DNA of 21,107 nt from Coprobacillus sp. (GTDB taxonomy: Bacteria; Bacillota_I; Bacilli_A; RFN20; CAG-826): positions 1 to 21,107 of the forward strand of contig JAJQAM010000054.1 in assembly GCA_021203805.1 (NCBI GenBank), read 5' to 3'. How positions within the stretch are numbered: position 1 is the first letter of the stretch; each line of letters opens with the position of its first letter. Below are positions 13,894 through 21,054 of this stretch, in pieces. Both the position numbers and the translations under genes were made by a program. The notes beneath the pieces are model-generated. The model was not told where the DNA came from, did no database searches, and saw only the letters and a program-made list of their open reading frames with translations.

Positions 13894-14481
13894 AAAGTCA
13901 GTATTTATATCTAATTCCCCGCAAAACTCAGTTAGATCTTTTTTTATTTCCGCAAGCGGGAATCCCATAATATTAGTAAAAGAGCCCGAAAACTCTTCAA
14001 TAATTGGGTATTCTTTTGTGCTATCCTGTATTCCGTAGGCGCCCGCTTTATCGTATGGGGCGTATTTTTCTAGGTAATTCTCGATTAATTCATCGCTTAG
14101 TTTATTAAATTTAACGTGAGAATGGCACTCATTTATAAATTTTTTGCCCTCATATTGAAAGCAGTACGCTGTGATAACTTCATGGGTTTTTCCGGATTCT
14201 TTTTTAAGTATTCTTACGGCGTCATCGTGGTCAAGCGGTTTTCCTATTATTTCGCCTTCAAGTACCACAATAGTGTCACAGGCAATAATAAGATTAGCGG
14301 GATGCTTAGTAAAAGCGGCGCTTGCTTTTTCGCTTGCAAGCTCTCTGACGCATTCAAGTGGCAATAGGCTTTTAGCCCAGCTTTCATCTATCTCTTCTCC
14401 CTCCACTAAAAAAGAAGAGCAGATTTCTTTAAAAAGTTCTCTTCTTCTTGGTGAGTTTGTCGCTAGGATTATATCAGGCAT
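13885..14481 (-). CDS. maf: Maf-family nucleotide pyrophosphatase
   Basis: This 198-residue protein is a Maf-like nucleoside triphosphate pyrophosphatase, which hydrolyses dTTP, UTP or modified nucleotides to monophosphates and is linked to septum control in Bacillus. Seen motifs are LATNSPRRRELF (6-17) for substrate phosphate binding, IACDTIV with Asp69 as probable catalytic base, GKP (80-82), and YDKAGAYGIQD in the C-terminal half. The start overlaps the rnj end by eight bases, so it is translated from the def-rnj-maf message. Its end overlaps the convergent EIIB-like gene by nine bases, with no terminator visible there. Confidence 0.93.
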   Translation of the reverse strand: MPDIILATNSPRRRELFKEICSSFLVEGEEIDESWAKSLLPLECVRELASEKASAAFTKHPANLIIACDTIVVLEGEIIGKPLDHDDAVRILKKESGKTHEVITAYCFQYEGKKFINECHSHVKFNKLSDELIENYLEKYAPYDKAGAYGIQDSTKEYPIIEEFSGSFTNIMGFPLAEIKKDLTEFCGELDINTDFLH

Positions 14482-16150
14482 CGTTTTTACTCATGATAAT
14501 AGGAATTATCATAGGGGACCTATGAGTCTTCCTATAAATATATTCACTTGCGACATATTTAATCTCAGACTTAAGCTCTGAGAAGGTTGTTTTTCTCTTT
14601 AATAGCTCTCTGACCTTAGTTTCTACAAGGGCGCGGCACTCCTCCATATCTCTAGTTTTAGTGGAGAACATTAGCCCTTTAGAGCTTAAAACAGGAGGCA
14701 CAATAAGCTCATTAGTTTTTGGATCTATTCCTATTGCAATAGAGAGCATACCCTCTTCGGTTAGGACTTTTCTATCGTTAATTACGGTTTCCGCTAGGCC
14801 GTTAATATCAGAGCCGTCAATATAGGTATTTCCGTGCTCTACGCTATATCCTCTAGTGATTTTATGGTTTTTAAGCTCAAGGACATCTCCGTTATCACAG
14901 ACAAAGGTATTCTCAAGGGGTATTCCAAGCGTAGCCGCTAGCTCGGCGTGAATCTTAAGCATTCTATACTCGCCATGTACCGGCATAAAGAATTTAGGTT
15001 TAAGAAGCTTTAAGACAAGTCTTAATTCCTGCTTTCCTGGGTGACCTGAGGAGTGGATGTCACTAAGAATAGAGTTAGTGATCACAGTGGCTCCGCTTCT
15101 TGTTAGAGAGTTAACAACTTTATCAATAAGCACTCCATTTCCCGGGATAGCGGAGCTAGAGAATATAACCGTATCACCAGGAATTATTTTGATATCTTTA
15201 TTCTCTCCGTTAGCGATTCTTGAGAGCGCGGACATACTCTCGCCCTGACTTCCCGTGCAGAGTAATACTGTTTCGTATGGCTTATACTGCTTAAGCTCTT
15301 CCGGCTGAATAAGGCAGTCATCTTTAATATGAATATAGCCAAATTGACGGGAGATTTGCACAGCATTTTCCATGCTTCTTCCTAAAATGCAGACTTTTTT
15401 ATTCCTGTCATTCGCCACTGAAACTATCTGCTGAATACGGGAAATATTAGACGCAAAAGTGGCGACAATTAATCTTCCGGTAGCGTTATCAAAGATGTCT
15501 TGAATAGAAGAGAGAACGTTCTTTTCAGAGGGAGTGTAGCCTTCGCTTTCCGCGTTTGTGGAGTCGCTTAAGACGAGGTCCACGCCTTCGCTTCCGAGTC
15601 TTGCCATCTTAGTGAGGTCTATGTCTTTTCCAATTGGAGTGAGGTCCACTTTAAAGTCGCCGGTTGTTACAATTCTGCCCTCACTTGTATCAATACATAT
15701 TCCAAAGGCATCTGGGATTGAGTGAGTCACTCTAAAGAAAGAGACATGGAAAGCATCTATATCTAAGATAGTGTTATCATCATATTCAACGATATTGACC
15801 TGAGTTGAGACCTTAAAGTCTTCGAGTTTCTGCCTAATCATGGCCGCGGCTAAGCGGGGAGCGTATATAACCGGTATCTTAACCGACTGGACTAAAAAGG
15901 GAATAGAGCCGATATGGTCTTCATGTCCATGGGTAATAAGAAGGGCTTTTATTTTATTTCGATTATTTTTTAGATGCGAAAAATCAGGAATGATATAGTC
16001 CACTCCTGGATAGTCAGTTCCCGGAAATCTTACCCCTGAATCTATGATTAAAATTGACTCATTTGTCTCAAGACAGTACATGTTTTTACCGACTTCTCCA
16101 AGACCTCCGAGCGCATAAATAGAGATTGGTGTGGATGCACTTTTCGCCAT
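14474..16150 (-). CDS. rnj: Ribonuclease J
   Basis: This 558-residue metallo-beta-lactamase/beta-CASP nuclease matches Bacillus RNase J1 (555 residues). It combines 5'-3' exonuclease and endonuclease activity in mRNA decay and rRNA maturation. The opening IYALGGLGEVGKN (11-23), the metal motif HGHEDH (74-79), GDFKVD, and the beta-CASP elements including VHGEYRML are present; the C-terminal domain is complete. Only one RNase J is seen. The leader of about 66 bases is very AT-rich, with AGGAG 14 bases before the ATG, unusually far. Two TTACTTAA direct repeats (16198-16205, 16213-16220) lie at the 5' end of the leader. maf overlaps its end. Confidence 0.95.
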   Translation of the reverse strand: MAKSASTPISIYALGGLGEVGKNMYCLETNESILIIDSGVRFPGTDYPGVDYIIPDFSHLKNNRNKIKALLITHGHEDHIGSIPFLVQSVKIPVIYAPRLAAAMIRQKLEDFKVSTQVNIVEYDDNTILDIDAFHVSFFRVTHSIPDAFGICIDTSEGRIVTTGDFKVDLTPIGKDIDLTKMARLGSEGVDLVLSDSTNAESEGYTPSEKNVLSSIQDIFDNATGRLIVATFASNISRIQQIVSVANDRNKKVCILGRSMENAVQISRQFGYIHIKDDCLIQPEELKQYKPYETVLLCTGSQGESMSALSRIANGENKDIKIIPGDTVIFSSSAIPGNGVLIDKVVNSLTRSGATVITNSILSDIHSSGHPGKQELRLVLKLLKPKFFMPVHGEYRMLKIHAELAATLGIPLENTFVCDNGDVLELKNHKITRGYSVEHGNTYIDGSDINGLAETVINDRKVLTEEGMLSIAIGIDPKTNELIVPPVLSSKGLMFSTKTRDMEECRALVETKVRELLKRKTTFSELKSEIKYVASEYIYRKTHRSPMIIPIIMSKNDA

Positions 16151-16222
16151 AAAAATAAATATGTCTCCTAAAAAATATATATATTAAATTAAATTATTTA
16201 CTTAAGAAGAGATTACTTAATT

Positions 16223-16231
16223 ATTATAGCA
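16223..16231 (-). promoter_or_regulatory. Extended -10 promoter of rnj
   Basis: The minus strand reads TGCTATAAT, a consensus extended -10, about 40 bases beyond the def stop. Transcription would start near 16216 and give a 66-base leader. No strong -35. Confidence 0.55.
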
Positions 16232-16266
16232 ATTTTTTATTAAAACTAAATACTTTTTAACTAAGG

Positions 16267-16812
16267 TTAAATTAAGACTTCTCCGTCTTTTTTCTTATCG
16301 GGATTAATTGGATCTATCCTATCGTAGAAAAGGACACCATTAAGATGGTCAAATTCATGTTGAAGCACAATCGCTTCATACCCACTTGCCTCGATGACAA
16401 CATCCTCTTTAGTGTGGTAGTCATAGGCTTTCATCTTGATGGAGTAGTGTCTATGGGCAAGACCGGGATGAGGTTTATCGACGCTGAGGCAGCCCTCTCC
16501 CGCTTCAATAGCAATAAGCTTATCTGACTCCTCTATAATCTCTGGATTAACAAGCTGATAGATAATATCACCGTTTTCTTGACCCGGGATATAGACGATA
16601 AACATTCTCTTTAGGATTCCAAGCTGAGGGGCCGCTAGGCCTACTCCAGCTCTAATATTATGCTTAGCAGCATACTGCTCGTCCGTGCTTTTTATGATAT
16701 AAGTAAGCATGAACTCAATAGTCTCTTCATCTTCCTTACTTAAAGGAAGAGAGACGGGCTCACTCACTTTTCTAAGTCTAGGGTTTGTGTCTTTAATAAT
16801 GTTATATTTCAT
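16267..16812 (-). CDS. def: Peptide deformylase
   Basis: This 181-residue metalloenzyme removes the formyl group from the N-terminal methionine of new proteins. The three family motifs are present: GVGLAAPQ (56-63), EGCLS (106-110) with metal ligand Cys108, and QHEFDH (151-156) supplying two His ligands and the catalytic Glu. Length and insertions fit the Gram-positive type 2 enzymes. The ATG at 16812 is preceded by GAGGG only one base away, too close for normal initiation. TAAAAT ends eight bases upstream, so the message is probably leaderless or nearly so. rnj follows in the same direction with its own promoter. Confidence 0.95.
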   Translation of the reverse strand: MKYNIIKDTNPRLRKVSEPVSLPLSKEDEETIEFMLTYIIKSTDEQYAAKHNIRAGVGLAAPQLGILKRMFIVYIPGQENGDIIYQLVNPEIIEESDKLIAIEAGEGCLSVDKPHPGLAHRHYSIKMKAYDYHTKEDVVIEASGYEAIVLQHEFDHLNGVLFYDRIDPINPDKKKDGEVLI

Positions 16813-16820
16813 GCCCTCTT

Positions 16821-16829
16821 ATTTTATCA
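16821..16829 (-). promoter_or_regulatory. Extended -10 promoter of def, leaderless layout
   Basis: The minus strand reads TGATAAAAT; the -10 (16826-16821) ends eight bases before the def ATG, predicting a leader of 0-2 bases. The ylbF promoter lies back to back with it in the same 47-base gap. Confidence 0.55.
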
Positions 16830-16843
16830 TTAAAAGCTTAAAA

Positions 16844-16853
16844 GTGGTATAAT
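16844..16853 (+). promoter_or_regulatory. Extended -10 promoter of ylbF, leaderless layout
   Basis: GTGGTATAAT contains the extended -10 TGGTATAAT with TATAAT at 16848-16853, then exactly six bases to the GTG start at 16860. No ribosome site is possible in this arrangement. Confidence 0.65.
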
Positions 16854-16859
16854 TTAAGC

Positions 16860-17222
16860 GTGGACTTAGAACTTTGTAACATCTTAGAAAAAATTAAAAA
16901 TGACCTTAAAAGTAGTGAAGCCTATCTTTCTCTTATCGATAGTGAAACCCTCATGAATGAGTCAAGCGAAGTAAAAGCCCTCTCCGAGAAGATGAAAGAA
17001 GATTTAGATGAGTATAATAGGCTTATAAATGAATATAGCGAAAATGACTATAGAGTTAAAGAGGCTCAAAAAGCCCTTCAGTCATCTAAAAACGCTCTAT
17101 ATTCCCATCCATTAGTTAAGAATTATCTTTTATATTACCGGGGCTATCAAAACGAACTAGATAAAATTAACGAAGAGGTTATTTCCCCCTTAAAAACAAA
17201 CCTATGCCAAAAGAAACATTAA
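16860..17222 (+). CDS. ylbF: YlbF-family protein
   Basis: This 120-residue, largely helical protein starts with GTG. It fits the YlbF/YmcA family: heptad-rich helices and the C-terminal segment SHPLVKNYLLYYRGYQNEL, which matches the conserved hPxVxxYl region. In Bacillus, YlbF acts with YmcA and YaaT as the Y-complex that assists RNase Y in mRNA processing and affects competence, sporulation and biofilm. The family call is strengthened by position: in Bacillus ylbF lies just before rsmD (ylbH) and coaD (ylbI), exactly as here apart from missing ylbG. Its end overlaps rsmD by 19 bases. The GTG start is supported by the extended -10 box ending six bases upstream. Confidence 0.8.
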   Translation: MDLELCNILEKIKNDLKSSEAYLSLIDSETLMNESSEVKALSEKMKEDLDEYNRLINEYSENDYRVKEAQKALQSSKNALYSHPLVKNYLLYYRGYQNELDKINEEVISPLKTNLCQKKH

Positions 17223-17764
17223 GAATAATTAGCGGAAAATACCGCCACCGTCGTATTGAATTTCCCTCTTCTAGTGAGATAAGGCCCACTAAAGATAAAG
17301 TAAGGGAAGCGGTTTTTTCTTCGCTTGGAAATATAAACGGCAAAGTCTTTCTTGATATGTACGCCGGAAGCGGCGCCATGGGCCTAGAGGCCGCCTCACG
17401 CGGAGCGGCAAAGGTATATCTAATTGATAATAATAGTAATGCCGCTAAGTGCATAAGAGATAACATAAGTAGTTTAGAAATTGAGAACGTGACTTTACTT
17501 GAAATGGAGTGCATAGACGCTCTTAAAAAGCTAAGCGAAGATAATATAGTCCTTGACTATATTTATCTCGATCCTCCTTATGAAGAAGAAAGATATAGCC
17601 AAGATCTCTCTAAGCTTTATGAATATCATTTACTTAATAAGGATGCTATAATAGTGAGCGAGTCTAATAAAGCTTTAAGTGAAGATGACTTCCCCTCCTT
17701 TGAGATATTTAAGAGAAAGAATTTTGGCTTTATTAATCTCACGTATTTTAAGGTAAAAGTATGA
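17204..17764 (+). CDS. rsmD: 16S rRNA (guanine-N2-)-methyltransferase RsmD
   Basis: This 186-residue SAM-dependent methyltransferase modifies G966 (E. coli numbering) of 16S rRNA. Seen features: RIISGKYRHRRI at the N-terminus, RPTKDKVREAVFSSL (28-42), the SAM-binding loop DMYAGSGAMG (51-60), and the catalytic DPPY (123-126). Length matches the family. It overlaps ylbF by 19 bases and its TGA shares bases with the coaD ATG (ATGA), so the three genes are one translationally linked operon. No clear ribosome site precedes its ATG. Confidence 0.95.
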   Translation: MPKETLRIISGKYRHRRIEFPSSSEIRPTKDKVREAVFSSLGNINGKVFLDMYAGSGAMGLEAASRGAAKVYLIDNNSNAAKCIRDNISSLEIENVTLLEMECIDALKKLSEDNIVLDYIYLDPPYEEERYSQDLSKLYEYHLLNKDAIIVSESNKALSEDDFPSFEIFKRKNFGFINLTYFKVKV

Positions 17765-18246
17765 AAGTAGCAGTTTATCCAGGTAGCTTTGATCCTATTA
17801 CTAATGGGCATCTAAAAATTCTTTATAGGTCCCTCTCTCTTTTTGATAAAGTTATCGTATTAGTGGCCAATAACCCCACAAAAACGCCGCGTTTTAATGT
17901 GGAGGAGCGCGTTAATATGATTAAAGAGTCAGTTAAAGATCTCCCTAATGTTGAAGTGGATTCAACAGACGGTCTCTCTATTGAATACGCTAAAAAAGTA
18001 GGGGCTACTCATTTAATTAGAGGGCTACGCGCTGTCTCTGATTTTGAATATGAATTCCAACTTAATAGCGCTAATAACTTCATCGATAAAGAAATAGACA
18101 TGGTGTTTCTCATGTCTAGCGGTAACGATTCATTTATTAATTCATCAACGATTGTTGATATGTATCTTAATGGTGTGGATGTCTCTAGTCTTGTTCCTGA
18201 GCCCGTCTTAATAGGCCTAGCTAAACTAGTTAAGCATGATAATTGA
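17761..18246 (+). CDS. coaD: Phosphopantetheine adenylyltransferase
   Basis: This 161-residue enzyme transfers AMP to 4'-phosphopantetheine, the penultimate step of coenzyme A synthesis. It has the nucleotidyltransferase motifs YPGSFDPITNGH (6-17), with His17 in the TxGH site, RGLRAVSDFEYE (87-98), and SSTIV near residue 130. Length is typical (about 160). AAGGT eight bases upstream is a fair ribosome site, and the ATG overlaps the rsmD stop by four bases. CoA made here also supplies the prosthetic group for the acyl carrier protein at the left of the window. Its 3' end overlaps the convergent pgeF by 21 bases. Confidence 0.96.
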   Translation: MKVAVYPGSFDPITNGHLKILYRSLSLFDKVIVLVANNPTKTPRFNVEERVNMIKESVKDLPNVEVDSTDGLSIEYAKKVGATHLIRGLRAVSDFEYEFQLNSANNFIDKEIDMVFLMSSGNDSFINSSTIVDMYLNGVDVSSLVPEPVLIGLAKLVKHDN

Positions 18247-18963
18247 GGACATACGTCCGTTTTTCTTTTCTTCTAAAATCGCCGAGTAGCAGTTATTATC
18301 ATCGCAGGTATCGACTTCGCAGGAGTCGATATTTTTATATGGGACGCCGGCGTTTACGAGATCATTAACATTCGAGAAAGGCGCGTCAAAGAATCCTTCG
18401 TCTTTATCATACCTATAAGCTTTCTCGCATCCCGCTTCAAAGATATGCTCTTTATCTTCCTTTTTAACTCTAAAAGAGTAGAACTGACGCGCGGGCCCTA
18501 GGTGACAAAAGATATCTTCTCCATTTACCTTATATTTTTCTTTTAGATGCATAATGCTCTTATAGGCAATATGCTTAAGGGTTCCTTGATATCCCGCGTG
18601 AATTATTCCTACGAGTGGAATAGAAGGGATATAAACAAAAATCGGCACGCAGTCCGCATGGAAGCAGCCTAGGGCAAGCCCTCTTTCCGTGGTATATAAA
18701 GCGTCTGCTTCTATGCCGCTTAAAAAGGAGTCTTTTCCTCTTCCTTGGTCAGCACTTGTTACCTCTTTTATGACGTCGCTATGGGTCTGATGGGTAAAGA
18801 TCATGTGGCCTGTGTCAACTCCTAGGTCTAAGGCCACAATCTCTCTTGCCTTACTTACCCCTTCGTGGTCCTCACCAATCTGATAGGCCATATTACCGAC
18901 CTCTCTAGTCGTAGTAATCGCGCTTATTTCGCTTTTAAAGCTATTCCAGTAAAAGTATTTCAT
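18226..18963 (-). CDS. pgeF: Peptidoglycan editing factor / LACC1-like purine nucleosidase
   Basis: This protein of 245 residues from the start used here belongs to the YfiH/DUF152 (Cu-oxidase_4) family. Members act on nucleosides (adenosine deaminase and phosphorylase activities), and PgeF in E. coli prevents misincorporation of L-Ser into the wall stem peptide. The zinc-site signature is visible as THQTHSD, then HADCVP, then HAGYQGT, with Tyr and Gln where HAGWRGT is usual. A longer reading starting at 18993 would begin inside the terminator hairpin of the upstream gene, so Met11 of that reading (ATG at 18963) is chosen. TATAAT ends seven bases before it. It is convergent with coaD. Confidence 0.88.
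   Translation of the reverse strand: MKYFYWNSFKSEISAITTTREVGNMAYQIGEDHEGVSKAREIVALDLGVDTGHMIFTHQTHSDVIKEVTSADQGRGKDSFLSGIEADALYTTERGLALGCFHADCVPIFVYIPSIPLVGIIHAGYQGTLKHIAYKSIMHLKEKYKVNGEDIFCHLGPARQFYSFRVKKEDKEHIFEAGCEKAYRYDKDEGFFDAPFSNVNDLVNAGVPYKNIDSCEVDTCDDNNCYSAILEEKKNGRMSSIIMLN
18247..18264 (+). terminator. Weak terminator after coaD
   Basis: GGAC/GTCC form a short 4-bp stem with loop ATAC directly after the coaD stop, followed by G and five T. The short stem makes it a weak candidate; it lies inside the pgeF coding region. Confidence 0.35.
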
Positions 18964-18970
18964 TAGTTTT

Positions 18971-18976
18971 ATTATA
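18971..18976 (-). promoter_or_regulatory. -10 box of pgeF, leaderless layout
   Basis: Minus-strand TATAAT (18976-18971), seven bases before the ATG at 18963. The expected -35 position lies within the neighbouring terminator hairpin and has no good match. Confidence 0.45.
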
Positions 18977-18980
18977 TAAG

Positions 18981-19004
18981 AAAAAACCATCATAACGATG
19001 GTTT
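18981..19004 (-). terminator. Terminator of the thioredoxin-fold gene
   Basis: Minus strand: perfect 8-bp stem AAACCATC/GATGGTTT with a 5-base loop, followed by T, twelve bases after the stop of the upstream gene. It ends right where the pgeF promoter begins. Confidence 0.85.
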
Positions 19005-19015
19005 ATTTTCTTTTA

Positions 19016-19834
19016 TTAGCTCTTATCGTAATTTTCTTTACCGAAGTCACCTTCGTGATTCCAGCAGTCTCTTAGCGTAGTGGCTTTAGCCTGAGGGGTA
19101 GTGGTATCTCCTCCTCCCACTGTGGTACCTTCATAGTCGAAGAAGACTTCGCTAATTCCATATTCATTCGTATAGAATGGAGCGTCTTTTGTAAAGTCGA
19201 TAAGGAAGGTCGTAGGAGTGGTAAAGCTATCCGCGTCAAGCATTGTCTCAAGGGATGACTCCATCGAATCAGAATTAATCATATAGTAATATGACTCCTG
19301 ATATGTCCCAGCGGTTATTTCAAAGATAGTGTCCCAACTATTATAGACATACTTAGAGAAGAGATTATATTTATCATCATCATCGTACTCATCGATAAAG
19401 ACGGTATAAATCTTAAAGGATCCGCCGTCAGTTATTTCATAGCCCGATTTATTCCAGTTAGTCTGGAGATAGTTAAAGCCGTAGTAGTTAGACTCGCAGT
19501 CGGAGCAGCCTTCCTGAACAAAGGAGAGAAAGAACTTATCTCCATATTTATTTTTCTGCTCATCCGTGGCTTTATTCTTACTTTGGTCATCAAGATACTG
19601 GAAGAGATCATCAACTTCGGATTTTCCGTCTTCACAATCATCAAGTGAGAGCGCGTATTTTTGATAATAGGACACTGAAGCGTCGCCGTTATACCATGAT
19701 CTTACCCACACCGTGATATAAGGAATAGAGAAGACCACGATGAAGATCGCCGCGACAATTAAAAGAGGCTGAATCCACGCCGTATCTCTAATCCATCTAC
19801 CGATTCTTCTGAAGAAGTTTCCGATTGCTTTCAT
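19016..19834 (-). CDS. Membrane-anchored thioredoxin-fold protein
   Basis: This 272-residue protein has a basic N-terminus (FFRRIGRWIR), one membrane helix (about 22-44), and an acidic, Tyr-rich domain that should lie outside the cell. EGCSDC (108-113) gives a CxxC pair (Cys110, Cys113) after a beta strand, and TTPTTFLID (205-213) provides a TPT cis-proline loop, as in thioredoxin-like oxidoreductases. Two further cysteines, 67 and 257, flank the domain. It probably makes, breaks or senses disulfides in exported proteins. It resembles bacteriocin-transport-accessory-like thioredoxins only in layout. Transcription starts from a strong promoter at 19872-19900; GGAAGAG lies 12 bases before the ATG, a long spacing. 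It ends at a strong terminator, so it is a single-gene unit. Confidence 0.75.
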   Translation of the reverse strand: MKAIGNFFRRIGRWIRDTAWIQPLLIVAAIFIVVFSIPYITVWVRSWYNGDASVSYYQKYALSLDDCEDGKSEVDDLFQYLDDQSKNKATDEQKNKYGDKFFLSFVQEGCSDCESNYYGFNYLQTNWNKSGYEITDGGSFKIYTVFIDEYDDDDKYNLFSKYVYNSWDTIFEITAGTYQESYYYMINSDSMESSLETMLDADSFTTPTTFLIDFTKDAPFYTNEYGISEVFFDYEGTTVGGGDTTTPQAKATTLRDCWNHEGDFGKENYDKS

Positions 19835-19871
19835 CGCTACTATTTACTCTTCCTTTTCACTCAGTTTTGAT

Positions 19872-19900
19872 ATTTTACCATTCACTAGGTTTTATTTCAA
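19872..19900 (-). promoter_or_regulatory. Promoter of the thioredoxin-fold gene
   Basis: Minus strand: TTGAAA (19900-19895), a 17-base spacer ending in TGG, and TAAAAT (19877-19872). Both a good -35 and an extended -10 are present, the best full promoter in the window. Start near 19865, leader about 31 bases. Confidence 0.7.
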
Positions 19901-19962
19901 ATAGTATTTATATAATAAATTACTATCTTTATCAAGAATAATTTCATTTCTTAATTTTTTAG

Positions 19963-19971
19963 TGATAACAT
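19963..19971 (+). promoter_or_regulatory. Possible promoter of the YitT gene
   Basis: TGATAACAT is an extended -10-like site about 36 bases before the ATG at 20008, without a good -35. Another TATAAT lies at 19911-19916. GATAAT ends only three bases before the ATG, too close to be its -10. The choice cannot be settled by eye. Confidence 0.3.
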
Positions 19972-20007
19972 ATTAAACGCTTAAGGGAAATTAACGCTGA
20001 TAATTTT

Positions 20008-21009
20008 ATGAAAAAAACAGAAAAAATCAAGAAGAAAATGAATGATTATATGTATGATCATCTTTTTCTTAGAAAAAGCCTCTCTAACGCTTGGACTTTT
20101 ATCCTCTCGGTAGTGGCCGCTTTTCTCTTTGCTTTTGCTTTTACCTGTTTTGTAACTCCCGCTGAAGGAAGCGGGGAGATGACTCTAGTCACCGGCGGTG
20201 TCAGCGGTCTCTCTCAAAATATCATTCAGATTGTAAGGCTATGCGGAGCAAGTGTTGATACTTATACCCTTCAGTCTATTCTCTACTTTGCTATTAATAT
20301 TCCAATCCTTATTTTTGGCTTTATATGCGTGGGTAAAAAATTTACCGTCTACACGATTATTAATGTCGTCTTAACTTCCGTCTTTATTTCTCTCTTTCCT
20401 CAAGTCGGTTTTAGTCAGCCTATTCAGGAAGCCGATGTCATTTCAGGCTCCATGCTAACGAGAACTCTTTTTGCGGGCCTATGCATAGGCACCAGCGCGG
20501 CGATTGCCTTTAAGGGCAATTTCTCATGCGGGGGCATGGATGTTATTACTTATTACTTCTCGCTTAGAAGATCGACCTCCGTTGGTCAGTATATGATTTT
20601 AATTAACGGAATTATCATTACTTTATATGCGATTATACTTTTTGCGGGTAATCCTAGTGATTATCCCACTGCTATTTTTAGTATTCTCTTCTCCATTACC
20701 GAAATCATAGTGTCCTCTATGATAATTGACGCGATTAACACCCGTAATAAGAAAGTTCAGATTGAGCTTATTTCATCTAGTGATTATCTTTCTGATGTTC
20801 TTCTAGCCTATTTCCCTCATGGAGCGACAGTCCTAGAAGGTAAGGGAGCCTACTCAGGAAGCTCAAGGAAAGTTATCTATATGATTGTGTCCGCTAACGA
20901 AATAAAACAGGTCGCCGATGTCGCAAGAAAAGTTGATCCTAATGTCTTTGTAAGCGCGATACCGCTAGAGCAGGTATACGGTAACTTCTTTATTAAGCCA
21001 GTTGAATAA
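20008..21009 (+). CDS. YitT-family membrane protein (DUF161 + DUF2179)
   Basis: This 333-residue integral membrane protein is of the YitT family, common in Firmicutes and of unproven transport function. The N-terminal part holds about five to six hydrophobic helices (roughly 29-50, 89-108, 112-131, 152-169, 192-213, 221-241). Conserved loops are VTGGVSGLSQ (61-70) and NFSCGGMDVI (171-180). Residues 248-333 form the soluble DUF2179 domain: KVQIELISSSDY, HGATVLEGKGAYSG, and a final strand. The ribosome site is unclear; Met11, Met15 or the first ATG could start it. A strong terminator follows directly, so it is a single-gene unit divergent from the thioredoxin-fold gene. Confidence 0.92.
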   Translation: MKKTEKIKKKMNDYMYDHLFLRKSLSNAWTFILSVVAAFLFAFAFTCFVTPAEGSGEMTLVTGGVSGLSQNIIQIVRLCGASVDTYTLQSILYFAINIPILIFGFICVGKKFTVYTIINVVLTSVFISLFPQVGFSQPIQEADVISGSMLTRTLFAGLCIGTSAAIAFKGNFSCGGMDVITYYFSLRRSTSVGQYMILINGIIITLYAIILFAGNPSDYPTAIFSILFSITEIIVSSMIIDAINTRNKKVQIELISSSDYLSDVLLAYFPHGATVLEGKGAYSGSSRKVIYMIVSANEIKQVADVARKVDPNVFVSAIPLEQVYGNFFIKPVE

Positions 21010-21019
21010 AATAAAAAAG

Positions 21020-21043
21020 AGCGACAACTAAGTCGCTTTTTTT
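21020..21043. terminator. Bidirectional terminator between yitT and tRNA-Leu
   Basis: AGCGAC/GTCGCT stem with a 6-base loop, followed by seven T on the plus strand and by C plus six T on the minus strand. It can end both the YitT message and the tRNA-Leu transcript coming from the right. Confidence 0.88.
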
Positions 21044-21054
21044 ATTTTTCCGAG

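Noticed and set aside
14171..14581. 136-codon plus-strand open frame opposite maf and rnj
   Set aside because: It spans the maf start and rnj end, both of which have clear family motifs in their own frames; low-complexity Ser/Ile-rich translation is typical of a shadow.
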